From contig NZ_JABCPZ010000108.1 of the NCBI RefSeq assembly GCF_013283785.1, positions 1 through 34,139 on the forward strand: 34,139 nt of DNA, read 5' to 3'. The notes under the pieces are model-generated. The model was not told the origin of the DNA. It searched no databases and saw only the letters and a program-made list of their open reading frames with translations. Position 1 is the first letter of the stretch, and every line of letters begins with the position of its first letter. Made by a program: the position numbers and the translations under genes. This document shows positions 25,411 through 34,139 of the stretch, in pieces. The DNA is from Nonomuraea antri. Its GTDB lineage: Bacteria > Actinomycetota > Actinomycetes > Streptosporangiales > Streptosporangiaceae.

Positions 25411-26504
25411 GCCCCGAGCGCGACAAGTACGTCGACTGGCTCAGGGCGCTGAGCCTGATCGTCGTCGTGGTGTGGCACTGGGCGTTCACCATCCTGGACT
25501 GGAAGCCGTCCGGGCCCGAGCCGACCAGCCCGCTGGGGTTCACCTCCGGGCTGTGGATCCTGACCTGGCTGCTGCAGGTGCTGCCGCTGTTCTTCTACGT
25601 CGGCGGGCACGTACACCTGCTGTCGTGGGACCGGGCCAAGACGCGCGGCATGGGCCTGGGGTGGTTCGTGTGGCGGCGCATCCGGGCCCTGTCGGTGCCC
25701 GCGCTGTTCCTGTCCGGGGTGTGGATCGCCATCGGCGCGGCCGTCACCTGGGCCTTCCAGGTGCCCTGGATGTGGCGGGTCGTGGTGCTGGTGCTCAGCC
25801 CGCTGTGGTTCCTCGGCGTCTACCTCGTGCTCATCGCGCTGCTGCCGGTCGCGCTCTGGCTGCACCGCCGCTACGACGTGCTGGCGCTGATCTGGCTGGG
25901 CGGCGCGGCCCTGGTCGTGGACGTGATCCGCTTCCGCTACAACGTCGAGTGGGCGGGCTGGCTGAACATGCTCGTGGTCTGGGGGCTGGCACACCAGGCC
26001 GGGTTCTTCTACGACCGGGTCGTCGCCCTGCCCAGACGCTACGACGTGGGCCTGCTGTGGACCGGCCTGTTCGCCCTGTTCGGCCTGGTCTACTCGGGCA
26101 TCTATCCGGGCTCGATGGTCGGGGTGCCCGGCGACAAATGGTCGAACATGGCGCCGCCGACGTTCGTCATCGTCGCCCTGCTGCTGTTCCAGATCGGCCT
26201 GGTCGAGGTGTTGCGGCCGGCCATGGAGCAGGTGCTCGAACGGCCGCGCTGGCGGCGGGTGAACGACTTCATCAACCGGTACTCGCTGCCGCTGTTCCTC
26301 TTCCACACCACCGGGATGGCGATCGCGCTGGGGTTGTCGTGGTGGCTGTTCGGCACGCTCGGCGGCCGGATCCCGCCGGACCTCGCGTGGTGGCTGGAAC
26401 GTCCGCTCGCCGTCATCGGCCCGCTGATCTGCACCGCCCCGGTCATCTACCTCTTCGGCCGCCGCCGTCCATCACCTGTTCGACAAACGCAGGACAAAAG
26501 TTGA
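25407..26504 (+). CDS. Acyltransferase-3 family membrane protein
   Basis: A 365-residue integral membrane protein with about ten hydrophobic spans, of the OafA/acyltransferase-3 type that moves acyl groups onto cell-surface sugars or lipids. The N-terminal block RDKYVDWLRALSLIVVVVWHW includes the family R...R/H region. FFYVGGHVHLLSW and FLFHTTGMAIALGLSWW follow. The start is GTG at 25407 overlapping the nuoD stop (GTGA), so it is co-translated with nuoD, an unexpected partner. The stop at 26502-26504 abuts the decayed antitoxin sequence with no spacer. Confidence 0.88.
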   Translation: MSPERDKYVDWLRALSLIVVVVWHWAFTILDWKPSGPEPTSPLGFTSGLWILTWLLQVLPLFFYVGGHVHLLSWDRAKTRGMGLGWFVWRRIRALSVPALFLSGVWIAIGAAVTWAFQVPWMWRVVVLVLSPLWFLGVYLVLIALLPVALWLHRRYDVLALIWLGGAALVVDVIRFRYNVEWAGWLNMLVVWGLAHQAGFFYDRVVALPRRYDVGLLWTGLFALFGLVYSGIYPGSMVGVPGDKWSNMAPPTFVIVALLLFQIGLVEVLRPAMEQVLERPRWRRVNDFINRYSLPLFLFHTTGMAIALGLSWWLFGTLGGRIPPDLAWWLERPLAVIGPLICTAPVIYLFGRRRPSPVRQTQDKS

Positions 26505-26696
26505 ACCATCGGATTCAGGGCCACCCCCGAAGACGAACGCATCATTCAGGCGGCCATGCGAGAGGGCGAGCGCACCAGCGACGTCATCCGCCGGGCGTTG
26601 CGCCTCCTGGAGCGGGAGGTCTGACTCAAGCAGGCGCGCGCCGACGCCGAGCGGCCGGCGGACGAAGACCTGTCCGGCGAGGAGGACGCCTGGTGA
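26505..26696 (+). pseudogene. Decayed ribbon-helix-helix antitoxin
   Basis: Reading from 26505 gives TIGFRATPEDERIIQAAM, then REGERTSDVIRRALRLLERE and V, a typical RHH (ParD/CopG-like) antitoxin. A TGA (26628-26630) follows. After the stop the same frame resumes as LKQARADAERPADEDLSGEE and ends DAW-stop, the usual acidic toxin-binding tail. The stop probably arose from a Trp TGG codon. No start codon is in frame: the preceding codon is the acyltransferase stop, and a TTG at 26501 is one base out of phase. So the gene has lost its start and carries an internal stop. Its end overlaps the toxin start by 4 nt, the normal arrangement of such modules. Confidence 0.8.
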
Positions 26697-26827
26697 TCAG
26701 GGGTGCGGTCCATCCCGTGGATCTCGACGACGCCAAGCGCGGCCATGACGGCGAACCCGTCTACCACCTGGGCCGGGACGAACTGGCCGAGGTCGAGCAC
26801 GCGGTCACCCTCTACCTCGGACTCTGA
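26693..26827 (+). pseudogene. Truncated PemK/MazF-type toxin remnant
   Basis: A 44-codon frame from GTG. Its first 19 residues (VIRGAVHPVDLDDAKRGHD) match the N-terminal strand of PemK/MazF endoribonucleases. Its last 25 (GEPVYHLGRDELAEVEHAVT plus LYLGL) match the C-terminal helix. Family members are about 105-115 residues, so roughly 65-70 central residues, including the RNA-binding and catalytic region, are missing. The joint is in frame. This is an inactive remnant. Together with the broken antitoxin before it, it is an eroded type II toxin-antitoxin module. Confidence 0.8.
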
Positions 26828-26871
26828 GGAATCAGCCCGGTCTGTCGGCCGTCATCGCTAATGTTCGGATC

Positions 26872-27117
26872 ATGTGGTTATGGCTGTCCCCAGAGGACCA
26901 GTTGATCATCAGGACCATCGGCAGTCCCGGCGAGGCGCCCAATGAGGTGGTGACCAGGGCGCTGCGGCTGCTCTGGCACCAGCAGGCGCACGCGGCGGCC
27001 GAGACCGGTCCGGCCCCGGCGGCGGGCGAGCCGGCGCATCCGCTGGTCGCGGAGATGGCCCGGCTCAGGGCCCAGGGCATCAACCCCGGACGGCTACGCG
27101 ATCAGCCGCGTTCCTGA
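26872..27117 (+). CDS. Small RHH-like protein resembling the adjacent dead antitoxin
   Basis: An 81-residue protein, MWLWLSPEDQLIIRTIG then GEAPNEVVTRALRLLWHQQ. The pattern PED-x2-II with NEVVTRALRLL parallels PEDERII and SDVIRRALRLL in the broken antitoxin just upstream. It therefore looks like a ribbon-helix-helix DNA-binding protein without a toxin partner. The C-terminal half is Ala/Pro-rich with LVAEMARLRAQGINPGRL. TAATGT (26859-26864) lies 7 nt before the ATG, which fits a leaderless transcript, and no ribosome binding site is seen. Tail-to-tail overlap of 16 bp with the DUF3180 gene. Function is unknown. Confidence 0.65.
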   Translation: MWLWLSPEDQLIIRTIGSPGEAPNEVVTRALRLLWHQQAHAAAETGPAPAAGEPAHPLVAEMARLRAQGINPGRLRDQPRS

Positions 27118-27557
27118 TCCTCGGGATCCTTCGGGATCCGGCAGGCCTGTTCGAGCAGGAGGGCGGCGACGATCAGCACCAGGCACGACACGAACGACCC
27201 CATCGCGACGAAGAACTCCGCCCGCGGCGTCTCCTTCGACAGCAGCTGCGCCGTGTGGAAGCCGAAACCGGCGAAGACCCCCGCGAACGCGGCACCGGCG
27301 TAGGCCGAGGCCTTGGCCAGCGCGACGAGCCTGGCCACGGCCAGCGGCTCGACCGGTTTGGTGCCCGGCTTGCGGCGGATTCGTGCCTTGGTCACCCACG
27401 CCGTGTAGCCCTCGCCGACGGCCAGCAGCAACACGGTCGGGATCGCCGTCCAGGGCAGGAGCAGCAGGTCGGAGTAGACGTTCCTGACCACGGCCCAGGT
27501 CAGCAGCGCCACGACGACGACGATCCCGGCCAGGTGGCCCGGGTGGGTGGGCCTCAA
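27102..27557 (-). CDS. DUF3180 membrane protein
   Basis: A 151-residue membrane protein with four hydrophobic spans (GIVVVVALLTWAVV; LLLLPWTAIPTVLLLAVG; ASAYAGAAFAGVFAGFGFH; FVSCLVLIVAALLLE) and basic loops (TKARIRRKPGTKP). It is the usual last gene of the actinobacterial folate operon. The start is a TTG at 27557 overlapping the folK stop (TTGA), giving the family-like RPTHPGHL N-terminus. The open frame further upstream is the out-of-frame folK sequence. Function is unknown. Confidence 0.85.
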   Translation of the reverse strand: MRPTHPGHLAGIVVVVALLTWAVVRNVYSDLLLLPWTAIPTVLLLAVGEGYTAWVTKARIRRKPGTKPVEPLAVARLVALAKASAYAGAAFAGVFAGFGFHTAQLLSKETPRAEFFVAMGSFVSCLVLIVAALLLEQACRIPKDPEDQERG

Positions 27558-28057
27558 TCCGGCCTCTGCAACTTCAGGTCGGGGCGCAGGCGTACCCCCT
27601 GCTGGTCGAGCCCGGCCAGCAGGTCGGCGATGCGGCCGTGACCGGGGATCTCGCCGTCGGGGTCGGCCTTGGACCACGGCACCAGCACGAACGCGCGCTC
27701 GTGCGCGCGCGGGTGCGGCAGCGTCAGCTCCGGGTCGTCGCTCACCGTGTCGCCGACCACGATCAGGTCGACGTCGAGCGTGCGCGGGCCCCAGCGCTCC
27801 TCGCGCACCCGGCCGAAGGCGTTCTCCACGCTCTGCGCCCGCTCCAGCAACGCGCGCGGCGGCAGCGTGGTCTCAGCCACGACGACCGCGTTCAGGTACG
27901 GCTTCTGCCCGTCGGGCCCGCCCACCGGGTCGGTCTCGTACACCGGGGACGCCTGCACGAACTCCAGCTCGGGCGCGTCGAACAGGGTGTCGAGCGCCCC
28001 CTGCAACGTCTGGAAACGGGTGCCCAGATTGCTGCCTAGCGCGAGGACCACCTTCAT
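27554..28057 (-). CDS. folK: HPPK, 6-hydroxymethyl-dihydropterin pyrophosphokinase
   Basis: Transfers pyrophosphate from ATP to 6-hydroxymethyl-7,8-dihydropterin, producing the substrate for FolP. The 167-residue protein shows ALGSNLGTRF at the N-terminus, VYETDPVGGPDGQKPYLNAV and RWGPRTLDVDLIVVGD with LPHPRAHERAFVLVP, all HPPK signatures, including the two metal-binding aspartates of the DVD motif. The ATG at 28057 overlaps the folB stop (ATGA). Confidence 0.97.
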   Translation of the reverse strand: MKVVLALGSNLGTRFQTLQGALDTLFDAPELEFVQASPVYETDPVGGPDGQKPYLNAVVVAETTLPPRALLERAQSVENAFGRVREERWGPRTLDVDLIVVGDTVSDDPELTLPHPRAHERAFVLVPWSKADPDGEIPGHGRIADLLAGLDQQGVRLRPDLKLQRPD

Positions 28058-28419
28058 GCCCGGCTCCGCTCGATGGTCACGATCACGTCGTCGAACGGCA
28101 GCGGGATCGGCGCCGCCGGCTTGTGCACGCTCACCTCGGCCCGCTGCACCAGCTCCCTGGCCAGGCAGACGTCGGCCAGCCGCTGCGCCAGCGTCTCGAT
28201 CAGGTCGACCGGCTCGCCCTCCACCACCTTCACCAGTTCCTCGGCCAGCTCGCCGTAGTGGACCGTCTTGGTGAGGTCGTCTCCGGCGGCGGCGGGCGCG
28301 GTGTCGAGGAACAACGTCGCGTCGATCACGAACTCCTGCCCCAGCTCCCGCTCGGCAGCCAGCACGCCGTGCCTCCCTCTGGCCCGCAGGCCCCTGAGCG
28401 CGATGCGGTCAGTGCTCAA
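28054..28419 (-). CDS. folB: Dihydroneopterin aldolase
   Basis: Splits dihydroneopterin to 6-hydroxymethyl-dihydropterin and glycolaldehyde. The 121-residue protein begins STDRIALRGLRARGRHGVL after a TTG start at 28419. It contains DDLTKTVHYGELAEELV, PVDLIETLAQRLADVCL and the VHKPAAPIP end, typical of FolB. The TTG has AAGG upstream and overlaps the preceding NTF2-like gene by 11 nt. No ATG or GTG is available near the family N-terminus. The longer open frame to 28608 is an out-of-frame reading of its neighbour. Confidence 0.94.
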   Translation of the reverse strand: MSTDRIALRGLRARGRHGVLAAERELGQEFVIDATLFLDTAPAAAGDDLTKTVHYGELAEELVKVVEGEPVDLIETLAQRLADVCLARELVQRAEVSVHKPAAPIPLPFDDVIVTIERSRA

Positions 28420-28855
28420 GCTCGCCTTCCTCCTCCTCGTCGTCGTCACCCTGGAGCACCGGCGAACCGTGATGCATCCACAACCGCCAGCCCGCTGAGG
28501 TGCGGAGGTAGACGTTGCTGGCCACCACCTTGCCGGCGGCGAAGCTCGCCTCGCCTTCCTCACCCGCGGTGAGAATGTTCTCCACGCAGGTGAGCACGGC
28601 CACGTCACCCAGCACGGTGGTGTTGACGTCCGTCAGCACGAACTGGATGTACGTGGTGTTCGCCATGATCAACGCCCACGACCTGAGCACCTCCGAGCGG
28701 CCCGTCAGCAGGGTCCAGCCCGGATGCACGCAGCTCACCTGGTCGTCGGCGGTGTCTTCGGCCCAGATCTCGGTCATCTTGTCGAGATCGGCGCTCTCGA
28801 TCGCGGCGTAGAACTCCTGGTTCACCGTCTCGATCGCGGCGGTGTCCACGCTCAT
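28409..28855 (-). CDS. NTF2-like (SnoaL-fold) protein in the folate operon
   Basis: A 148-residue protein of the nuclear-transport-factor-2 fold: TVNQEFYAAIESADLDKMTE, WAEDTADDQVSCVHPGW, SEVLRSWALIMANT, VLTCVENILT, NVYLRTSAGWRLWMHHGSP. It ends in a strongly acidic tail (GDDDEEEEGELEH). The ATG at 28855 overlaps the folP stop (ATGA), and the end overlaps folB. Such coupling means it is made in step with folate enzymes, but no catalytic role is known. Open frames further upstream belong to folP in another phase. Confidence 0.9.
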   Translation of the reverse strand: MSVDTAAIETVNQEFYAAIESADLDKMTEIWAEDTADDQVSCVHPGWTLLTGRSEVLRSWALIMANTTYIQFVLTDVNTTVLGDVAVLTCVENILTAGEEGEASFAAGKVVASNVYLRTSAGWRLWMHHGSPVLQGDDDEEEEGELEH

Positions 28856-29697
28856 GATTCGGCTCTCTTCCATGCGGCCGCCACGCGCACGGCATCGGCG
28901 TTCGGACCTACCTCGTGCACGCGTACGCACCAGGCCCCCGCCTGAGCGGCCAGCGCCGTGACCGCCAGCGTGGCGTCGTCGCTGCGGCTGAACGGCCGGG
29001 GCGTGCCGTCGGGGGCGGCCAGCAACCGGCCGAGGAACCTCTTGCGCGAGGCCCCGATCAGCAGCGGATAGCCCAGCTCGGCCAGCCGCGGAATTCCGGC
29101 CAGCACCGCCCAGCTGTGCTCGGCGTTCTTGGCGAAGCCCAGGCCGGGGTCGAGCACGATCTGCTCTTCCGTCACGCCCTCGGCCAGCACCAGGTCGACC
29201 CGCTTGGCCAGCTCTTCGCGCACCTCGGTCACCACGTCGTGGTAGACCGCGCGGCTGTCCATGTCGTGACTGTGCCCCCGCCAGTGCATGACCACATATG
29301 GGACGCCGGTGGCGGCGACCACCCGCGGCATGGCGGGGTCGGCCAGGCCGCCGCTCACGTCGTTGACCAGCCTGGCGCCGGCCTCGACCGCGGCCTTGGC
29401 CACCTCGGCGCGCATCGTGTCGACGCTGACCGCCACACCCTCGCCGGACAGCGCCCTGATCACCGGCACCACCCGGGCCAGCTCTTCCTCCAGCGACACC
29501 CGGGCCGCGCCCGGCCTGGTGGACTCGCCGCCCACGTCGACGATGTCGGCGCCGTCGCGCACCAGCTCGAGCCCGTGCTGGACGGCGGCGGACTCGTCGA
29601 ACCAGAGACCGCCGTCGGAGAACGAGTCAGGCGTCACATTGACCACGCCCATGACGAGGCACCGCCCCTCGCTTCCCAGCCCCGTCACGTTGCTCAT
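28852..29697 (-). CDS. folP: Dihydropteroate synthase
   Basis: Condenses hydroxymethyl-dihydropterin pyrophosphate with p-aminobenzoate. It is the sulfonamide target. The 281-residue TIM-barrel protein has MGVVNVTPDSFSDGG, DVGGESTRPGA, VSVDTMRAEVA, LVNDVSGGLAD, VVMHWRG, LDPGLGFAKN and IGASRKRFLG, the complete motif set. The start ATG at 29697 has a GGGGG tract upstream, 3 nt away. A 56-bp gap separates it from folE. Confidence 0.97.
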   Translation of the reverse strand: MSNVTGLGSEGRCLVMGVVNVTPDSFSDGGLWFDESAAVQHGLELVRDGADIVDVGGESTRPGAARVSLEEELARVVPVIRALSGEGVAVSVDTMRAEVAKAAVEAGARLVNDVSGGLADPAMPRVVAATGVPYVVMHWRGHSHDMDSRAVYHDVVTEVREELAKRVDLVLAEGVTEEQIVLDPGLGFAKNAEHSWAVLAGIPRLAELGYPLLIGASRKRFLGRLLAAPDGTPRPFSRSDDATLAVTALAAQAGAWCVRVHEVGPNADAVRVAAAWKRAES

Positions 29698-29753
29698 GGC
29701 CCCCAGCCTAGGCGTTGCCGGGTCACCGCCGATATCGCGGGTCCCTCTTCCGG

Positions 29754-30328
29754 CTACCGGTTGAGTATGAGCGCCATCGCCTCGGCGCGGGTCTTGTCGC
29801 TGGTGCGGAAGTCGCCGCGGACGGCCGAGGTGACCGTCTTGGCGCCCGGCTTGCGCACGCCGCGCATGGTCATGCACAGGTGCTCGCACTCCACCACGAC
29901 GATGACGCCGCGCGGTTCGAGCACGCGCATGAGCGCGTCGGCGATCTGGGACGTCATCCGCTCCTGCACCTGCGGCCGGCGCGCGAACACGTCGACCAGC
30001 CTGGCCAGCTTCGACAGGCCGGTGACCTGGCCGCGGTCGTTCGGGATGTAGCCCACGTGGGCCACCCCGTGGAACGGGACCAGGTGGTGCTCGCAGGAGG
30101 AGTAGACCTCGATGTCCCTGACCAGCACCATCTCGTCGTGGTCGACGTCGAACACCTTGTTCAGCACGTCCTCGGGCGTCTGCCCGAGGCCGGAGAACTG
30201 CTCGGCGTACGCGCGGGCGACCCTGGAGGGCGTCTCGAGAAGGCCGTCGCGGTCGGGATCCTCGCCGATGGCGTACAGGATCTCGCGCACGGCCTTCTCG
30301 ATCCGCGCCAGATCTACGTCGTGCGACT

Positions 30329-30332
<4 letters not shown>
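29754..30332 (-). CDS. folE: GTP cyclohydrolase I
   Basis: Converts GTP to dihydroneopterin triphosphate, the first step of folate synthesis. The 192-residue protein carries the zinc ligands in SSCEHHLVPFHG and ECEHLCMTMRG, plus GLSKLARLVDVFARRPQVQE and the RAEAMALI end. The start is GTG at 30332, overlapping the ftsH stop (GTGA). The upstream open frame is ftsH in another phase. Co-translation with ftsH links membrane quality control and folate synthesis, a usual arrangement in actinobacteria. Confidence 0.97.
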
Positions 30333-32323
<1,991 letters not shown>

Positions 32324-32412
32324 CCGATGCGGAACCCCTTGCGGGCCCGTCCCTTCCTGACCATGGCCTGGAACCCCGAGCACGCCCGGGGCCGCGGCAT
32401 CCGACGCCGCGA

Positions 32413-32461
32413 CTTCTGACTACCCGAAGGGGACACGCGGTCACCCTCCCGAAGTCAGAAG
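32413..32461. promoter_or_regulatory. Inverted repeat in the ftsH upstream region
   Basis: CTTCTGAC (32413-32420) and GTCAGAAG (32454-32461) form perfect 8-bp arms around 33 nt, about 90 bp before ftsH and about 100 bp past hpt. A further dyad CAACGT-ACGTC-ACGTTG is at 32515-32531, 30 bp past the hpt stop. Either may be a weak hpt terminator or an ftsH control site. Confidence 0.35.
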
Positions 32462-32560
32462 GTACACCGGCACAGCGCACGGAGGGACCGCCCGCTACAC
32501 CGGTCTTGCCCTTCCAACGTACGTCACGTTGCGCGATGTTCCCGGCCGCAGTCGCGAATA

Positions 32561-33112
32561 CTACTTGTACACGTGCGGCGCAAGCGTGCCGATGAAGGGG
32601 AGATTCCGGTACCTCTCGGCGTAGTCGAGCCCGTAGCCGATGACGAACTCGTTGGGGATGTCGAAACCCACGTATTTCACGTCGATCGGCACCTTGACCG
32701 CGTCCGGCTTACGCAGCGCGGCGCAGATCTCCAAGCTGGCCGGGTTGCGGGACTTGAGGTTCTCCAGCAGCCAGTGCAGGGTCAGGCCGGAGTCGATGAT
32801 GTCCTCGACGATCAGCACGTGGCGGTTCATGATGTCGGTGTCGAGGTCCTTCAGCACCCGCACCACACCGGACGACTTGGTGCCCGCCCCGTACGACGAC
32901 ACCGCCATCCAGTCCATCTGCACGGGCACGTGCAAGGCCCTGGCCAGGTCGGCCATGACCATGACGGCGCCCTTCAGCACGCCGACGAGCAGCACGTCCT
33001 TGCCCGCGTAATCCTCGTCGATGCGCCCGGCAAGCTCTCTGATCTTGGCCTGGAGGTCGTCCTCGGAAATGAGGACCTTCTCGAGGTCCTTGCCCATGTC
33101 GGCAGCGTCCAC
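32561..33112 (-). CDS. hpt: Hypoxanthine phosphoribosyltransferase
   Basis: Salvages hypoxanthine and guanine to nucleotides using PRPP. The 183-residue protein has the PRPP loop HVLIVEDIIDSGLTL, VLLVGVLKGAVMVMADLAR, MDWMAVSSYG, and the base-contacting VGFDIPNEFVIGYGLDYAERYRNL-type end (split here as FVIGYGLDYAERYRN). The GTG start at 33112 has AAGGA 7 nt away, and that ribosome binding site overlaps the tilS stop codon, implying coupling. An ATG at 33097 is an alternative. Confidence 0.96.
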   Translation of the reverse strand: MDAADMGKDLEKVLISEDDLQAKIRELAGRIDEDYAGKDVLLVGVLKGAVMVMADLARALHVPVQMDWMAVSSYGAGTKSSGVVRVLKDLDTDIMNRHVLIVEDIIDSGLTLHWLLENLKSRNPASLEICAALRKPDAVKVPIDVKYVGFDIPNEFVIGYGLDYAERYRNLPFIGTLAPHVYK

Positions 33113-33122
33113 CTGTGGTTCC

Positions 33123-34124
33123 TTACGCGATGGGACTGATGGCGAGTATCAGGGTGCCATACCGCCGAACGGCGGACAGACCCCCGGGCAGGTCGACGGC
33201 CTTCTGCCCGCGCCAGTGGGTGACCAGCCGGTCCACGGCGAGCACGTGGGTCGCCGACAGCGCCCCGGACGGCGCTCCCGCCGCGATCGCCGCCCGCCGC
33301 AGCACCCGCCGCCTGACGGCGTCGGGGAGGCCTTCCAGCGCCGTCACGGCCAGGCTCAGCCGCCCGTCGATATCGCTAAGAGCGCAATCCTGGTACGCCG
33401 AATCCGCCCACTGATCGAGCGCGTCGGCGTCCTCGCGAGCCAGTCTGGCGGTACGCGCGAGCGCTTCCGGTATGCCGGGGCCGAGTTCGTCCACCAGGAC
33501 CGGCAGGATCCGCCGTCTCACCCTTACCCGGGTGTAGCGGGGATCCTCGTTGTGCGGGTCGTCCCAGGGGGACAGGGCGAGCGCGCGGCAGGCGTCCTCG
33601 GTGGTCCTGCGCGGAAGCTCCAGGAACGGCCGACGGTAACGTCCGCTGACCGCCGCCATCCCGGACAACGACCGCGGCCCGCTCCCCCGCGCCAGCCCGA
33701 GCAGCACGGTCTCCGCCTGGTCGTCCCTGGTGTGGCCGAGCAACACGGCCCGGGCGCCGATGCGGTCCGCGGTCTCGGCCAGCGCCGCGTACCTGGCCTC
33801 CCGGGCGGCCGCCTCAGGCCCGCCGGCCGTACCGACCGTGACGGTGCACACCTCGGCCAGACCGAGGCCGAGCCCCGCCGCCATCCCGGCCACCCGTTCC
33901 GCCCGTTCTTCGGAGCCTTCTTGCAGTTGATGATCGACGGTCACCAGCCCGCTCCGCAGTCCCGCGCGGGGCGCCACGAAACCCAGCGCGGCGGCGAGCG
34001 CGAGCGAGTCGGCGCCGCCGCTGCAGGCGGCCAGGACGAGGTCGCCTGGATCCAGGTCGGCGACGGCTTCGCGGACGGCGCGGCGGACGTCGGCTACGGC
34101 AGGATGCGGGCCCACGAGTGCCAT
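33123..34124 (-). CDS. tilS: tRNA(Ile)-lysidine synthase
   Basis: Modifies C34 of the CAU-anticodon tRNA-Ile to lysidine so it reads AUA. The 333-residue protein has the N-type ATP pyrophosphatase loop CSGGADS (34-40), VTVDHQLQEGS, LLGHTRDDQAETVLLGLARG, SLSGM and DPHNEDPRYTRVRVRRRILP, all TilS marks. The C-terminal region is short, as in actinobacterial members. The ATG at 34124 has GGAG and GAGG nearby (the gene begins 15 bp from the window edge). Operon with hpt. Confidence 0.96.
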   Translation of the reverse strand: MALVGPHPAVADVRRAVREAVADLDPGDLVLAACSGGADSLALAAALGFVAPRAGLRSGLVTVDHQLQEGSEERAERVAGMAAGLGLGLAEVCTVTVGTAGGPEAAAREARYAALAETADRIGARAVLLGHTRDDQAETVLLGLARGSGPRSLSGMAAVSGRYRRPFLELPRRTTEDACRALALSPWDDPHNEDPRYTRVRVRRRILPVLVDELGPGIPEALARTARLAREDADALDQWADSAYQDCALSDIDGRLSLAVTALEGLPDAVRRRVLRRAAIAAGAPSGALSATHVLAVDRLVTHWRGQKAVDLPGGLSAVRRYGTLILAISPIA

Positions 34125-34139
34125 TGTCCTCGCTCCACC

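Overview
This 34 kb window is chromosomal DNA from a high-GC, filamentous-type actinobacterium. Two features point this way: an Lsr2 nucleoid protein with ClpC and type III pantothenate kinase in conserved actinobacterial synteny, and a short chaplin (aerial-hypha surface protein). The gene order and a MidA/NuoD paralogue pair suggest Streptosporangiales (for example a Nonomuraea or Streptosporangium relative), but the genus is inference. I see no rRNA, tRNA, CRISPR array, insertion sequence or prophage. Most genes are ordinary core genes.

Layout. (1) 1-5.0 kb: short tandem repeats, clpC, a gene-poor kilobase with another repeat cluster, lsr2 with a good promoter, and a tiny membrane protein. 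(2) 4.85-7.6 kb: two RDD-domain membrane proteins, one with a very long Tyr-Gly-Gln-Gln repeat tail, then argA. (3) 7.6-9.1 kb: a c-di-AMP (ydaO/yuaA) riboswitch in front of a secreted NlpC/P60 peptidoglycan hydrolase. (4) 9.1-10.7 kb: a LuxR-type HTH protein divergent from a cytochrome P450. (5) 10.7-18.1 kb: lysS, a small secreted cysteine protein, then a leftward cofactor cluster: a DUF2520 Rossmann protein, panC, an in-frame nadB-nadC fusion and coaX (CoA and NAD synthesis). (6) 18.2-19.8 kb: a run of hairpins ending in a terminator (candidate small RNA), a chaplin with a His-Gly tail, and a MidA-type methyltransferase. (7) 19.8-24.1 kb: a TerC-P450 gene pair, then a SAM-IV riboswitch in front of a cysteine-desulfurase-like gene, then DoxX. 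(8) 24.3-27.1 kb: a nuoD paralogue, an acyltransferase, a decayed toxin-antitoxin pair and an intact ribbon-helix-helix-like protein. (9) 27.1-34.1 kb: the leftward tilS-hpt and ftsH-folE-folP-NTF2-folB-folK-DUF3180 operons, tightly packed with 4-nt start/stop overlaps.

How the genes work together. FolE, FolB, FolK and FolP cover most of dihydropteroate synthesis. PanC and CoaX serve CoA, and NadB-NadC serves NAD. The MidA-like methyltransferase and the NuoD paralogue plausibly form an enzyme-substrate pair, because mitochondrial NDUFAF7 (MidA) methylates one arginine of NDUFS2 (NuoD) and that arginine is present here. The two riboswitches tie cell-wall hydrolysis to c-di-AMP and a sulfur enzyme to SAM.

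The points I find most worth a second look are: the eroded ParD/PemK-type module beside a look-alike RHH protein; the NadB-NadC fusion; the NuoD paralogue that keeps the methylated arginine and the quinone-site histidine but has Trp in place of the quinone-site tyrosine; the SAM-IV switch with a Shine-Dalgarno-sequestering hairpin; and the multi-hairpin RNA candidate at 18.2-18.4 kb.
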